Shown here piece by piece: positions 31,682 through 40,967 of a DNA stretch of 64,000 nt. The notes under the pieces are model-generated. The model was not told the origin of the DNA. It worked only from the letters and a program-made list of their open reading frames with translations, and did no database searches. The stretch lies in the NCBI RefSeq assembly GCF_015182315.1, contig NZ_PRDL01000001.1, forward strand, positions 3,224,001-3,288,000. The letters are read 5' to 3'. The translations under genes and the position numbers were made by a program. Every line of letters begins with the position of its first letter. Within the stretch, counting starts at the first letter, position 1. This DNA comes from Cellvibrio polysaccharolyticus. Lineage in GTDB: Bacteria; Pseudomonadota; Gammaproteobacteria; Pseudomonadales; Cellvibrionaceae.

Positions 31682-33832
31682 ATGGCATCCCTGCAAAGCC
31701 ATCAAATGAACTTGTCTTCGGCCGAAAAACGCTGGCTACCCATTTTTGGTAGAAACGGCAAAATTCGCCTGGGCTGGTCCTGTTATCTGAACCGCACCAT
31801 TTACCCCGTTATTGAGCAGATTTTTGAAAGTATCGCCACCACGCGGGTAAAAATTTTGCAGCAATGGGCGGTGAGCCATTGGGGTCATCTGGCCGATCTC
31901 GCCAGCCAATGCAGTACCAACCCGACCGAACAATGGTCGGAATTGTTGCAGCGCTGTGGCCGACAAGTGGCCGACTTTTCCGAGCTATTTATTGTGGATA
32001 GCCAGGGTCATATTCTGGCATCCACCCGCGCCGATCGCGCCGGTGCAAACCATAAAGGCGAGCAACTTGCACGCGCATTGCAAGAAGGTTTAAAAAAACC
32101 GTTTTTGCATGGTCCTTATAGTGACGCAGTAACGCTTGACCTCGGCCCGTCTACCTCCAGTTTTCACGATGCCGTTACGCTGATGTTTTATCAGCCGCTA
32201 ATGGTCAATGGTAAAACCATCGGCTGCATTTGCGGGCGGGTCCCCAACGATGTGATCGGCGATTTGATCCAGCGCGAAGCCGGCCATGTTTACCCGGAGT
32301 CTGGCGATAACTATATTTTTATGGTCAAGCCAGGGTTCGACAACAATATCCAGCCCGGCACGGCGCTGTCGCGTTCGCGCTTTGAAGACAGCACCTTTTC
32401 TCACGGCGAAAACCTCAAGCAAGGTATTCACACCGCCTGGGGCGTGGTGCGGGTTAACCACCATACCGAACTGGAATTGCGCTTTACCGATCCGGCCACC
32501 GGGCAATTGCACCCGGGCGTGCGCGAAACCATGGCAAAGGGCAGCAACCTGTACATCACCTACCCCGGCTATTCCGACTACCGCCATATTCCGGTAATCG
32601 GCAAAGGCGTTACCTTTCAATTGCCAGGCTCGCCGGATCGCTGGGGCATGATGTGCGAAGGCGATCTCGAAGAAGTCTATCGTCGCCGCTCCATCAGCAT
32701 CGGGTTGGTGAACAGCTATTTACTCACGGTCATCGCACTGCTCACCAGCACCACCTTGATTCAGCATTACGCCAATCCAGGCTTGTTACCGGCACTGGGA
32801 ATTAATGCAGTACTACTGGGAATTTTTTCGCTGATATTCGCCAACACCGGCCCGAAACGGGTTGCCGAACGTTTGCGCAACACCACGCAAATCATCCGCA
32901 CCATTGCCGAAGGTGAAGGCAATCTGAAACAACGCCTGAACACCGAACATTTAAAACCCGACGAAACCGGCAACATGGGGCGCTGGTTCAACAGCTTTCT
33001 AGATAGCCTCGACGGCATTGTTGGCCAGATTATTCGCAGTACCAACACCGTAAAAAATAATAACGACACCATGCTCACCCGCACCGGCGAAGCAGAACAC
33101 ACCAGCCGCGAAGTGAGTGATGTAATTGGCCGCATGCTAACGCTGGTGGAAGAACAGCTCACCGAAATCAATCAGGCATCCGACACCGCACACACCATGA
33201 AAGGTGCTATGGATGAAGTCGTCGCCAATGCGCGGGCACAATTTGAAACCGCACAAAAAGGCACGCTGACCATTCGCAAAGTGGTAGACACCACCGCGCA
33301 ACGGGTGCAAAACCTCGACAGCCGCATGAAAGACATTGGCGATATCGTCTCCATGATTACCGCCATCACCAGCCAGACCAATTTGCTCGCGTTAAACGCC
33401 GCTATCGAAGCAGCGCGCGCCGGTGAAGCCGGCCGCGGTTTTGCCGTGGTGGCCGACGAAGTACGCTCCCTCGCCAACCGCACCGCCGACGCCGCATCGG
33501 ACATTCAAAACACCGTAAGCAGCCTACAACAGGAAACCCGTGCCGCAGTAGACTTTATGGAAAGCGGTGTAAGAGAAGTAGACCAACGCCTGCGCGACGC
33601 CGAATCTGCCAACGCCGAAAACACCGAACTGCACCAGGCGGTAGAAAGCATGTTCAACATCATCACCCGCCTGAACGAACGCAGTCACATCTACAACACC
33701 TCCATCCGCCACGCAGAAAGTGCGTCGGGAGAATTAAACCTGGTCATGAACGAACTGCAAGACAGCGCCCGGCAGGTGAAGCACTCAACGCAAACGCTGG
33801 ATCAACTGGTGGGGAAATTTACGGTGAGTTAG
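31682..33832 (+). CDS. Chemoreceptor with N-terminal Cache-like sensor before the membrane hairpin
   Basis: A 716-residue methyl-accepting protein. Unlike normal receptors, no hydrophobic helix is visible before the sensor domain: residues 1-340 (FIVDSQGHILASTRADRAG, VTLMFYQPLMVNGKTIGCIC) look like a Cache/PDC-type sensor, and only then come two membrane helices close together (NSYLLTVIALLTSTTLI and LLPALGINAVLLGIFSLIFA). HAMP (RLRNTTQIIRTIAEGEGNLK) and signalling domain (SQTNLLALNAAIEAARAGEA) follow. If this is right the sensor lies in the cytoplasm. GGAG precedes ATG 31682. The MCP call is firm, topology is my reading. Confidence 0.93.
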   Translation: MASLQSHQMNLSSAEKRWLPIFGRNGKIRLGWSCYLNRTIYPVIEQIFESIATTRVKILQQWAVSHWGHLADLASQCSTNPTEQWSELLQRCGRQVADFSELFIVDSQGHILASTRADRAGANHKGEQLARALQEGLKKPFLHGPYSDAVTLDLGPSTSSFHDAVTLMFYQPLMVNGKTIGCICGRVPNDVIGDLIQREAGHVYPESGDNYIFMVKPGFDNNIQPGTALSRSRFEDSTFSHGENLKQGIHTAWGVVRVNHHTELELRFTDPATGQLHPGVRETMAKGSNLYITYPGYSDYRHIPVIGKGVTFQLPGSPDRWGMMCEGDLEEVYRRRSISIGLVNSYLLTVIALLTSTTLIQHYANPGLLPALGINAVLLGIFSLIFANTGPKRVAERLRNTTQIIRTIAEGEGNLKQRLNTEHLKPDETGNMGRWFNSFLDSLDGIVGQIIRSTNTVKNNNDTMLTRTGEAEHTSREVSDVIGRMLTLVEEQLTEINQASDTAHTMKGAMDEVVANARAQFETAQKGTLTIRKVVDTTAQRVQNLDSRMKDIGDIVSMITAITSQTNLLALNAAIEAARAGEAGRGFAVVADEVRSLANRTADAASDIQNTVSSLQQETRAAVDFMESGVREVDQRLRDAESANAENTELHQAVESMFNIITRLNERSHIYNTSIRHAESASGELNLVMNELQDSARQVKHSTQTLDQLVGKFTVS

Positions 33833-33890
33833 TGGTGTTATATGTGTAATATTTTTTATATGCTCAAGGATATGTGATGCATTGACAAAA

Positions 33891-33937
33891 AAAGATAATG
33901 AAGCGCTTGTTTATTTTGTACAGCTTTCATTATCTTT
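33891..33937 (+). terminator. Terminator after the chemoreceptor gene
   Basis: AAAGATAATGAAGC and GCTTTCATTATCTTT pair with a single bulged T, and CTTGATTTTTTT follows. It is a typical Rho-independent terminator 58 bases past the stop. Confidence 0.85.
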
Positions 33938-34121
33938 CTTGATTTTTTTAAAATCACTTTAAAGTCAGCCACTCATCCATGCGATTCAAAAAAATAGCAG
34001 ACACGATCAATCGGGATAACGCGTACGCACGTTTTTTTCCTTGGCATCACAAGGAAGAACGGGATCAAAACCAAGTATCTCAGGCGGCTAAATTCAGTTT
34101 ATTAAATATATTCAAGGATTG

Positions 34122-34141
34122 ATGACGAGCATGCTCGTCAT
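34122..34141. promoter_or_regulatory. Perfect 20-base palindrome upstream of the SIR2 gene
   Basis: ATGACGAGCATGCTCGTCAT reads the same on both strands. It lies 108 bases before the SIR2 start, in the A+T-rich gap 33938-34249 that shows no gene. It could be an operator or a recombination site; nothing else in the window matches it. Confidence 0.5.
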
Positions 34142-34249
34142 ACAAATGCTATACGATACAGCACTGTACAAGAGACTATTTTCAAGTCAAAGTGAACATT
34201 AACGCTTTCTCGAGCTAAATCGATTGCCGAAAACCAAAGGGAATTTATA

Positions 34250-37054
34250 ATGCACCTAAAAAATGTATATATTAAAAACATTAGGCAAGCCAATGAAGAA
34301 GACAGACTGGCTATATTTGTAGGTTCAGGCGTATCAAAAAGCTCTGACACTGATTACATAAGCCTACCTTCGTGGAATGATTTAATTGATGAACTTAAAT
34401 CAGAATTAGCAATAACTGAAAACCTTGACTATTTAAAACTAGCTCAACTACATTATCTTGAATTTGGAGAGCAAAAATACAACAAAACATTGAAAAAATA
34501 TTTTCCTGAAGACATCGCCCCATCGAGTTTACATCGCACAATTTTGAAGTTAAACCCACACGTAATAATCACCACAAACTGGGACTGCATTATCGAAAAT
34601 GCAATTGAGCAAGAAGGCCACTTATATGACACAATCTGCACAGATAATGACTTGGTGAAATCAACAAGCCATAACAAGTTTATTAAAATCCATGGGGATT
34701 TCAAAAACCACAACATTGTCTTTAAAGAAGATGACTATATTAATTATTCAAGAAACTTCCCACTAATTGAAAATTACATTAAATCTATATTCTCGACACA
34801 CACAGTTCTTTTCTTAGGATACTCCTATAACGACATAAACCTTAAACATATAACGAAATGGATACAAAGCCACTCCAAATCAGTCCCGCCTATGTATTTG
34901 GTAAGCTTCTTAACGGATAAATCTCAAGAAAGCTACTTAAGGAATCATGGAATTACCACATTAGTGGTAGACAGTGAAAATTATTCTATTAATGATATTA
35001 AAAGTTTAAAGGGAAGATCAGCACTAACCCAGTCATTTTTAACATCTATAATTAATGACGACAGCGCAGCATTCACGCATGATGACCAAGAAGTTATCAG
35101 TTTTTTTTATGACCGTCTAAAGCACCTAAAGCAGCAAAATTCGGTCAGCCACAATCAAATTAAAAGAGCAATAACAAACTGTGGCCTCCTTTACGACACT
35201 GATGGATTAGGTGTATTTGAGCTATTCAAATCTAATGGAACATTGACCACTGACTACAGTGAGACCATAAGAATTATTCATGAAAAATTCTTAAATATCC
35301 TTATCCCCCTAGAGCGTTCCAGCCCAGAAGAAAAGGAAGAATTTTATCGAAAGAACCCTAAGTTCAATGACATATTTTTTATATTATCTCTTGCCAATAT
35401 CAAAGGCGTAGCTTTACCCGATGAGCATCATCTTGGAAAAACCAGGTACTTTGTAAATTATAAAATTGACTCATCTGAAAGCCTAGAATTGAAAGATAGA
35501 GAGCATATTTCTTTTTCAAAATGCGAATGCGAAAGCAACGATTTTGTAAAATTATTATCATCAGAATCGTATGAGAGCTATAGAGATGGAGAGTATGAAT
35601 TAGCATTCAAAAAAAATTCAGAAATTATTCTGGCCTGCAAAAGGCATCGAATATACTCAGTGCTATTAATAGCACTGTTCAACAAAAACTCTATACTTTG
35701 GAAACTAAAGCACTCTCTTTTTTCAGATCAAGAAAGTAAATTTGAAAAAGAATTTGAAGTAGACCTTCAAGATGAGTTTTTTAAATTTCCAAGAGCAGAA
35801 ATAAAAAAGAATCAAGTTTTATATGACTTTTTATCACTAAACTCCGTCCATCAGAAAGCTTACGAATGCTCAAAAAAAATACTTGAACTTACCAACACTG
35901 TTAAAATGATAAGGGCAGGAGGTGTGAGCTTTAATAACAATGCAGATGAACCAGCTTCTACACATACCAACCTGTTAATGTTTGCTTTGAAAAATCACAT
36001 TATGATTGATCATTACGCACCTTACAATGCAGTAATGAGAGACTTTGTAAAAATTTCAATACTCCGTCAATCAGTTAAAAATATAGTAAAACTCAATCAA
36101 TATGAAATTTACTCTGCCATTCAATTTTACTCTTCAAAAGAGCTTAAGTCAGAGCTTAGCACATTCTTTAAGAGAAAAGACTCCACCCAGCCTTACTTAG
36201 AGATCAGTGATGAACACACTCAATGGATTATTTCTACCATTTTGCCAAAATTTACCGACCTATTAATACAAGATAGAAGTCTGCGTAACAATTATGAAAC
36301 CGGATTTGAGAACTGCGTGCGGATACTGGCATTAATTGATTTAAGTGAAACCATTATTTCGAAAGTTATAAGCGAGTTTTCCCGATTGATTTATAGCCCT
36401 TCAACAACCATCGGAATTTATGAGGCAATAAACGACTTTTTAGCTCATCAACATAGTTTATTTAATCGAGATATAGACACTGACATACTTATAGCAGTTT
36501 TAAACACCCTTATTGACAAAATTACTTTCAAAAAAGCCCATGCTTGGGATCATCACGCGATACTTCGCGGCTCTATAAGCAATTTATACGGTTACATCCA
36601 AGTAGCAAAAGGTAAATACACTGATGTGGAACGAATCCGCCGGCTCTTATCTGAGCTTAAAACATACCCACCAGAGGAGCAGCGTAATTTTTCTAGATCT
36701 CTGCTTTACAGCGTCTTTAATATTTCCAATTCTACCGTTAAAAATATGATTAAGAGATTCATTTTAAGAATCATTTCCAAACAAAATTCAAAAGAAATTA
36801 ATAATTGGGAGTTTGAACTTTGGTCTATCGCAGCAGGGTTTAAAGATTTTAAATTGGACTCAATTATGAAATTTAATTCCTACCTGGAGGAATTTCGTGA
36901 TGGGAGAATTTTTTCATCTCAACTATATACGCTTAAGGAACTAACTAAACATCTAATCGATAATAAAAAAATTAACGAGCTAGAAGATGTAGATAAAGAG
37001 TTGCAGCACCTAATAGATTGCTACGAACGTCGCCCAAACCGATCATTAATTTGA
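34250..37054 (+). CDS. SIR2-domain defence protein, probable NADase (DSR-like)
   Basis: A 934-residue protein. The N-terminal 270 residues are a SIR2 Rossmann fold: VGSGVSKSS (nucleotide loop, for the usual GAGxS), ITTNWDCIIE with N110, KIHGD with H148, and FLGYSYNDINLK. N110 and H148 match the catalytic pair of SIR2 defence NADases such as ThsA. The other 660 residues are helical, without known motif, as in single-gene defence-associated sirtuins that sense a phage protein and destroy NAD+. AAGGGA precedes ATG 34250. The DNA is very A+T-rich compared with both sides, no partner gene is next to it, and an IS remnant follows, all pointing to a transferred island. Domain is firm; phage defence is inference from family. 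Confidence 0.9.
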   Translation: MHLKNVYIKNIRQANEEDRLAIFVGSGVSKSSDTDYISLPSWNDLIDELKSELAITENLDYLKLAQLHYLEFGEQKYNKTLKKYFPEDIAPSSLHRTILKLNPHVIITTNWDCIIENAIEQEGHLYDTICTDNDLVKSTSHNKFIKIHGDFKNHNIVFKEDDYINYSRNFPLIENYIKSIFSTHTVLFLGYSYNDINLKHITKWIQSHSKSVPPMYLVSFLTDKSQESYLRNHGITTLVVDSENYSINDIKSLKGRSALTQSFLTSIINDDSAAFTHDDQEVISFFYDRLKHLKQQNSVSHNQIKRAITNCGLLYDTDGLGVFELFKSNGTLTTDYSETIRIIHEKFLNILIPLERSSPEEKEEFYRKNPKFNDIFFILSLANIKGVALPDEHHLGKTRYFVNYKIDSSESLELKDREHISFSKCECESNDFVKLLSSESYESYRDGEYELAFKKNSEIILACKRHRIYSVLLIALFNKNSILWKLKHSLFSDQESKFEKEFEVDLQDEFFKFPRAEIKKNQVLYDFLSLNSVHQKAYECSKKILELTNTVKMIRAGGVSFNNNADEPASTHTNLLMFALKNHIMIDHYAPYNAVMRDFVKISILRQSVKNIVKLNQYEIYSAIQFYSSKELKSELSTFFKRKDSTQPYLEISDEHTQWIISTILPKFTDLLIQDRSLRNNYETGFENCVRILALIDLSETIISKVISEFSRLIYSPSTTIGIYEAINDFLAHQHSLFNRDIDTDILIAVLNTLIDKITFKKAHAWDHHAILRGSISNLYGYIQVAKGKYTDVERIRRLLSELKTYPPEEQRNFSRSLLYSVFNISNSTVKNMIKRFILRIISKQNSKEINNWEFELWSIAAGFKDFKLDSIMKFNSYLEEFRDGRIFSSQLYTLKELTKHLIDNKKINELEDVDKELQHLIDCYERRPNRSLI

Positions 37055-37437
37055 TCCTTAATAGAAACTGCCAGAATGTGGAAGGAAAATTCACAACGCA
37101 ACAAAACACTGTTGTCGAATAAATTTTCCGCCACATTCCAAATTTATAGCAGAGCGCGGCGTTAAAACTCCGAGTTAGAGCATAAAAATTGAAAGCAACC
37201 AATTTTAAATTGTCATCGAATTTAATAAGGTCAGAAATCCCAATAAGGTTTCCATTCCATGACTGACCTCACTAATATTTTCAATAGCTTGATACAACAC
37301 TGTCAAAAGTAGTTGGAGTTAATGAGAAAACTCTAAAAGTAAAAAGACTGACCACCTAGGAACATCCAAATGGGTCTGATCTTTACCCGATAAAACGGAC
37401 ACCGAAGTCCATCCACCCTATCCAGAGTGGATAATCC
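37055..37437. other. Intergenic region between SIR2 gene and IS remnant
   Basis: No gene is seen. The sequence is A+T-rich up to about 37360, then changes character at GGTCTGATCTTTACCCGAT (37374-37390), a string that looks like a boundary of another inserted element, just before the IS end at 37438. Confidence 0.45.
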
Positions 37438-37491
37438 CTGCCACCAAATGTGGACACCCCAAAAAGGTTAAAATAACCCCAGAGGTGACCT

Positions 37492-37784
37492 ATGAGAAAG
37501 AAACCAACCACACAATCGAACAAGAAGCACTCATCCGAGTTCAAGGCAGAGGCGCTTAAACTGGCGGAGCGCGTTGGCGTAACGGCTGCTGCCGAACAGC
37601 TAGCCATTCACAGAAGCCAGCTCTACAGTTGGCGAACTGCTATCAATAGCAGCGAACATTAAGCGAGCGAGAGTCGCTGCTGACAACAGAAAATGTCCGC
37701 CTAAAACGCCAGTTGGCCGAGCAAGCGGAGGAGCTTGAAATTCTAAAAAAGGCGGCCATCTACTTCGCGAAGCATCAACGATAA
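37492..37784 (+). pseudogene. IS3 orfA, frameshifted
   Basis: From ATG 37492 the frame gives the HTH part (SSEFKAEALKLAERVGVTAA and AIHRSQLYSWR) and stops at TAA after NSSEH near 37660. The expected leucine-zipper end continues in the next frame as LSERESLLTTENVRLKRQL and EILKKAAIYFAK, up to TAA 37784. One base has therefore been gained or lost around 37655-37662. Confidence 0.85.
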
Positions 37785-37798
37785 AACGTTTTGAATTT

Positions 37799-38653
37799 AT
37801 GCGTATGCACAGTGCTATTTTTTCAATAACACGCATGGCGCATGTTTTAAGCGTATCGCCAAGTGGGTATTACCAGTGGCTCAGCAATAGCGTTAGACCA
37901 GTAATGCGTGAACAGCAAAGAACGCGTATTGATTGCCTGGTTAAATCCGCTTTTGATGCCAGCAAAGCGCGTAGTGGAGCCAAGAGAATTGCAGTGGATT
38001 TGCAGGAGTCTTGAGAATCGCTAAATATCAAAACCATCCGAAAAAGCCTGAAAAGACAGAGTTTAGTGCCGAAGGCTGCACGGTTATTTAAAGTGACTAC
38101 CGATAGCAATCACCCATATCCAGTTGCGCCCAATTTGCTTGAGCGAAACTTCAATGCCAGCAAGCCAAATGAGAAATGTTTAAGCTACATCACCTATATT
38201 CAAACCACGGAGGGCTGGTTATATTTGGCGATGATGATTGATTTATTTTCACGAAAAGTTATTGGTTGGTCGATGAGTGAGCGTATTGATGCTAATTTGG
38301 TTTGCAATGCTTTAACCATGGCGGCGCTATGGCGACGAAAGTTTCCTAAAGGCGTTATTGTTCATAGTGATCGTGGAAGCCAGTACGCATCCAATACATT
38401 CAGGAATAAAATTTCCGAACACGAACTAATTCAAAGCATGAGTCGCAAAGGTGATTGCTGGGATAATGCTTGTGCAGAAAGCTTTTTTCACTCATTGAAG
38501 GTGGAGTTATTAATCGGTGAGCCGCTCATGGATCGAGAAAAAACACGAGAAGATATTTTTGAATACATTGAAGTTGACTACAATCGAGTGCGCCGCCATA
38601 GTACCAATGGTTGTTTAAGCCCTGAAAAGTTTGAGGCACGTTTTAAAAGTTAA
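37799..38653 (+). pseudogene. IS3 orfB transposase, nonsense mutation and lost catalytic Asp
   Basis: The two pieces 37799-38014 and 38066-38653 are in the same frame, split by TGA at 38012-38014, where IS3 transposases usually have Gly (GGA) in the sequence QESGE. In the rve core the first DDE aspartate, normally in GDITYI, is Tyr (SYITYI, codon 38186-38188); the second Asp (VHSDRGSQY) and Glu (ACAESFFHSLK) remain. The C-terminal RRHSTNGCLSPEKFEA is intact. The enzyme is dead twice over. Confidence 0.9.
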
Positions 38654-38707
38654 TTGACTGTCCACTTTTGGTGGTAGGCATCACGAGCCCATCCAGCGTA
38701 AATGAAA

Positions 38708-39979
38708 CTACTTCTCCCATTTACTCACCAACAACGCCGCATTTACCCCACCAAAACCAAAGCCGTTACACAGCGCATGTTGTATGTGCTGTTTTCTGCT
38801 TTTCAGCGATACCAAATCCAGATCCTCCAAACCTTCATCCGCTTGTTCCAGATTTAACGTGGCTGGCAGCTGATCATTAATGGTCGCCATGATGGTGAAA
38901 ATACTTTCTACGCCGCCAGCTGCGCCGAGCAAATGGCCGGTGGCGGATTTGGTGGAAGAAACCGGCACTTGCGGTAGATGTTCGCCAAATACAGCGCGCA
39001 GGCTGGCGACTTCGGCGCGGTCGCCGACCGGTGTGGACGTTGCGTGGGCGTTTACGTAATGAATATCGGTGGGCTGCAAGTTTGCCATCGCCAGTGCGCG
39101 GCGTATGGCGGCTGCGGCACCGGCTCCGTCTTCGGGGCCGGAGGTAATATGGTGTGCATCGCTGCTGGTGCCGTAACCGCTTAATACTGCCAGGGGTGTA
39201 GCACCGCGCGCCAATGCGTGTTCCAGTGTTTCGATGACCAACAAACCGGCGCCCTCGCCCATCACAAAACCGTTGCGTTGCGCATCAAAGGGGCGCGAGG
39301 CAGTTTGCGGTGTGTTTGCTTCGGTCGATAGCGCTTTCAGCGCATGGAATCCGGCCAGCGAAAGCGGATCAACGCAAGCTTCTGTACCACCGACCAAAGC
39401 CACTTTGGCTTCGCCGCTGCGAATCAACCGCATGCCATCGCCAATCGCCTGGACCCCGGCAGCGCAGGCGGTAACAGGGGTGCCCAGCGGACCTTTGAAT
39501 CCATAACGAATAGATACATTACCCGCCGCCAGGTTGGCGAGAAACGCGGGCACGGTAAACGGCGATAGCTTGCGATAGCCGCGCTCATCCAGCGTTTTTT
39601 GTGCGTGTGTAATAGTAGGAAAGCCGCCGATGCCGGTGCCAATAATGGTGGCAGTCGCCTCCTGGTCTTCCAGGCTTTGCGGCTGCCAACCGGCTTGCGC
39701 CAATGCCTCTTGCGCGGCGGCCAGCGCATAGAGCGAAAACAAGTCCATTTTCTTGCGCTCTTTGGGCTCGATTACCGCATCGGCATCGAACCCGGCTTCG
39801 GCATCTTTACTGATATCCGGCACCAGACCGGCAATGCGGATGGGGAATTCACTGGTGTCGAAACGGTCAATAAAACCGATACCCGACTGGCCGACAATCA
39901 GCCGCTGCCAGACCGGCTTGACACCACAACCGAGAGGGCTGACCATGCCCATACCAGTGACTACGATGGGTGAATTCAT
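38708..39979 (-). CDS. fabF: Beta-ketoacyl-ACP synthase II (FabF-type)
   Basis: A 423-residue thiolase-fold condensing enzyme that extends acyl chains on ACP with malonyl-ACP. The Cys-His-His triad is present: active Cys in VTACAAGVQA, His in NAHATSTPVGD and His in SATGHLLGAAG. It stands apart from other fab genes and is divergent from a TetR regulator, so it is more likely a second, regulated copy than the housekeeping fabF. Neither an ACP nor a ketoreductase gene is close by. Confidence 0.93.
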   Translation of the reverse strand: MNSPIVVTGMGMVSPLGCGVKPVWQRLIVGQSGIGFIDRFDTSEFPIRIAGLVPDISKDAEAGFDADAVIEPKERKKMDLFSLYALAAAQEALAQAGWQPQSLEDQEATATIIGTGIGGFPTITHAQKTLDERGYRKLSPFTVPAFLANLAAGNVSIRYGFKGPLGTPVTACAAGVQAIGDGMRLIRSGEAKVALVGGTEACVDPLSLAGFHALKALSTEANTPQTASRPFDAQRNGFVMGEGAGLLVIETLEHALARGATPLAVLSGYGTSSDAHHITSGPEDGAGAAAAIRRALAMANLQPTDIHYVNAHATSTPVGDRAEVASLRAVFGEHLPQVPVSSTKSATGHLLGAAGGVESIFTIMATINDQLPATLNLEQADEGLEDLDLVSLKSRKQHIQHALCNGFGFGGVNAALLVSKWEK

Positions 39980-40025
39980 GAAATACCTCTTGTCTCGCTC
40001 AGTTGTTGGGTTGCTCTTAAATTAA

Positions 40026-40037
40026 AGAGTTAACTCT
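40026..40037. promoter_or_regulatory. Candidate TetR operator in the fabF/tetR gap
   Basis: AGAGTTAACTCT is a perfect 12-base palindrome in the middle of the 106-base gap between the two divergent starts, the usual place of a TetR site. Confidence 0.55.
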
Positions 40038-40085
40038 ACTCCTCAACACCTTATGATCAAGATCATATTCAGGTACTGACACACC

Positions 40086-40706
40086 ATGCCCTACCCCAAA
40101 GATCAAAAAATCAAAACCCGCGCCCGTATTCTCAAGTCGGCCACGGAGCTGTTTTTTCGCTACGGCTTTCAGAAGGTTTCCATCAGCCAGATCATGAAAG
40201 AAGCGCGCATGACCCATGGGGCATTTTACGCGCACTTTGAATCCAAGGAGGCGCTGTTTTCGGCTTCGTTTCTGGAAACGCTGAGAGATCGCGGCCGGGC
40301 GCGGTTGGTTAAAGCACCACTGTCGGTTAAAAAACTGATCGCTCTGGCAACCAGCTACCTCAACCTACGCCAGCAGGAGAACCTGGAACCGGCACCGGAA
40401 ACCGTGCTGTTTAATGAAATTGGCCAACACGACGAACGTATCCGCCCGTTGTTACAAAACTCTTACGATCACCTGCGCAAACTGCTGGAAAACCGCATCA
40501 CCGCCATCAGCCGCCTGCAAAAACTCGAACTCAACCCCGGCCTGATCAGCGACCGCGCCCGCGCCATCCTCGCCTCGCTGGTAGGCGCCATCACCCTCGC
40601 CCGCATGCTCCCCGACGAAACCGAACGCAGCGCCATTTTGAATGCTGCACAAATGCAGATTTTGGCGTTGATGGGTGTGCAGGCACTGCAACCGATAGAG
40701 GGTTAA
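40086..40706 (+). CDS. TetR-family regulator
   Basis: A 206-residue protein with HTH ILKSATELFFRYGFQKVSIS and IMKEARMTHGAFYAHFESKE, the pattern of AcrR/NemR-like repressors, and a helical sensor domain. It faces the fabF gene across a short palindrome and probably controls it and itself, perhaps in response to an acyl compound. Confidence 0.92.
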   Translation: MPYPKDQKIKTRARILKSATELFFRYGFQKVSISQIMKEARMTHGAFYAHFESKEALFSASFLETLRDRGRARLVKAPLSVKKLIALATSYLNLRQQENLEPAPETVLFNEIGQHDERIRPLLQNSYDHLRKLLENRITAISRLQKLELNPGLISDRARAILASLVGAITLARMLPDETERSAILNAAQMQILALMGVQALQPIEG

Positions 40707-40855
40707 GCGAAGCTGCTACCCCTCACGGGTAATAATGCCTTGGCGCCCTTGTGGCATCAGGTTTTTATACAGCCTATTCCCCAAGTTGGCTCATTTGCCC
40801 TCCATTTCGCTTAAAACCCCGCTTTACTCCTTCGAATCAGTGAATAAACACTTTA

Positions 40856-40931
40856 ATGCGCATAATTAAGTTGAAAACCACATTTTTATGCGCATAATAA
40901 TGCAAATATCCACATTTATATGCGCGTAATT
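40856..40931. repeat. 32-bp iterons with palindromic ATGCGCAT core
   Basis: ATGCGCATAATT (40856), ATGCGCATAATA (40888) and ATGCGCGTAATT (40920) recur at exactly 32-base steps, about three turns of DNA. Between them CCACATTT is also repeated at the same place. They end 37 bases before the start of the ATPase gene at 40968 and so lie in its promoter, as an array of operators would. Confidence 0.85.
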
Positions 40932-40967
40932 TTGTATAAAGCCAGCGACAAGAGGACTTGATTACTC

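Larger units (their letters stand above)
37438..38677 (+). mobile_element. IS3-family insertion sequence, inactivated
   Basis: Terminal inverted repeats CTGCCACCAAATGTGGACA (37438-37456) and TGTCCACTTTTGGTGGTAG (38659-38677) match at 17 of 19 positions and enclose 1240 bases, the usual size. Inside are orfA and orfB of IS3 type. Both are broken, and a catalytic residue is lost, so it cannot move alone. I do not see a clear target duplication. Confidence 0.88.

Noticed and set aside
38012..38014. Recoded TGA in the transposase
   Set aside because: orfA is also frameshifted and the first catalytic Asp is lost, so simple decay explains it.
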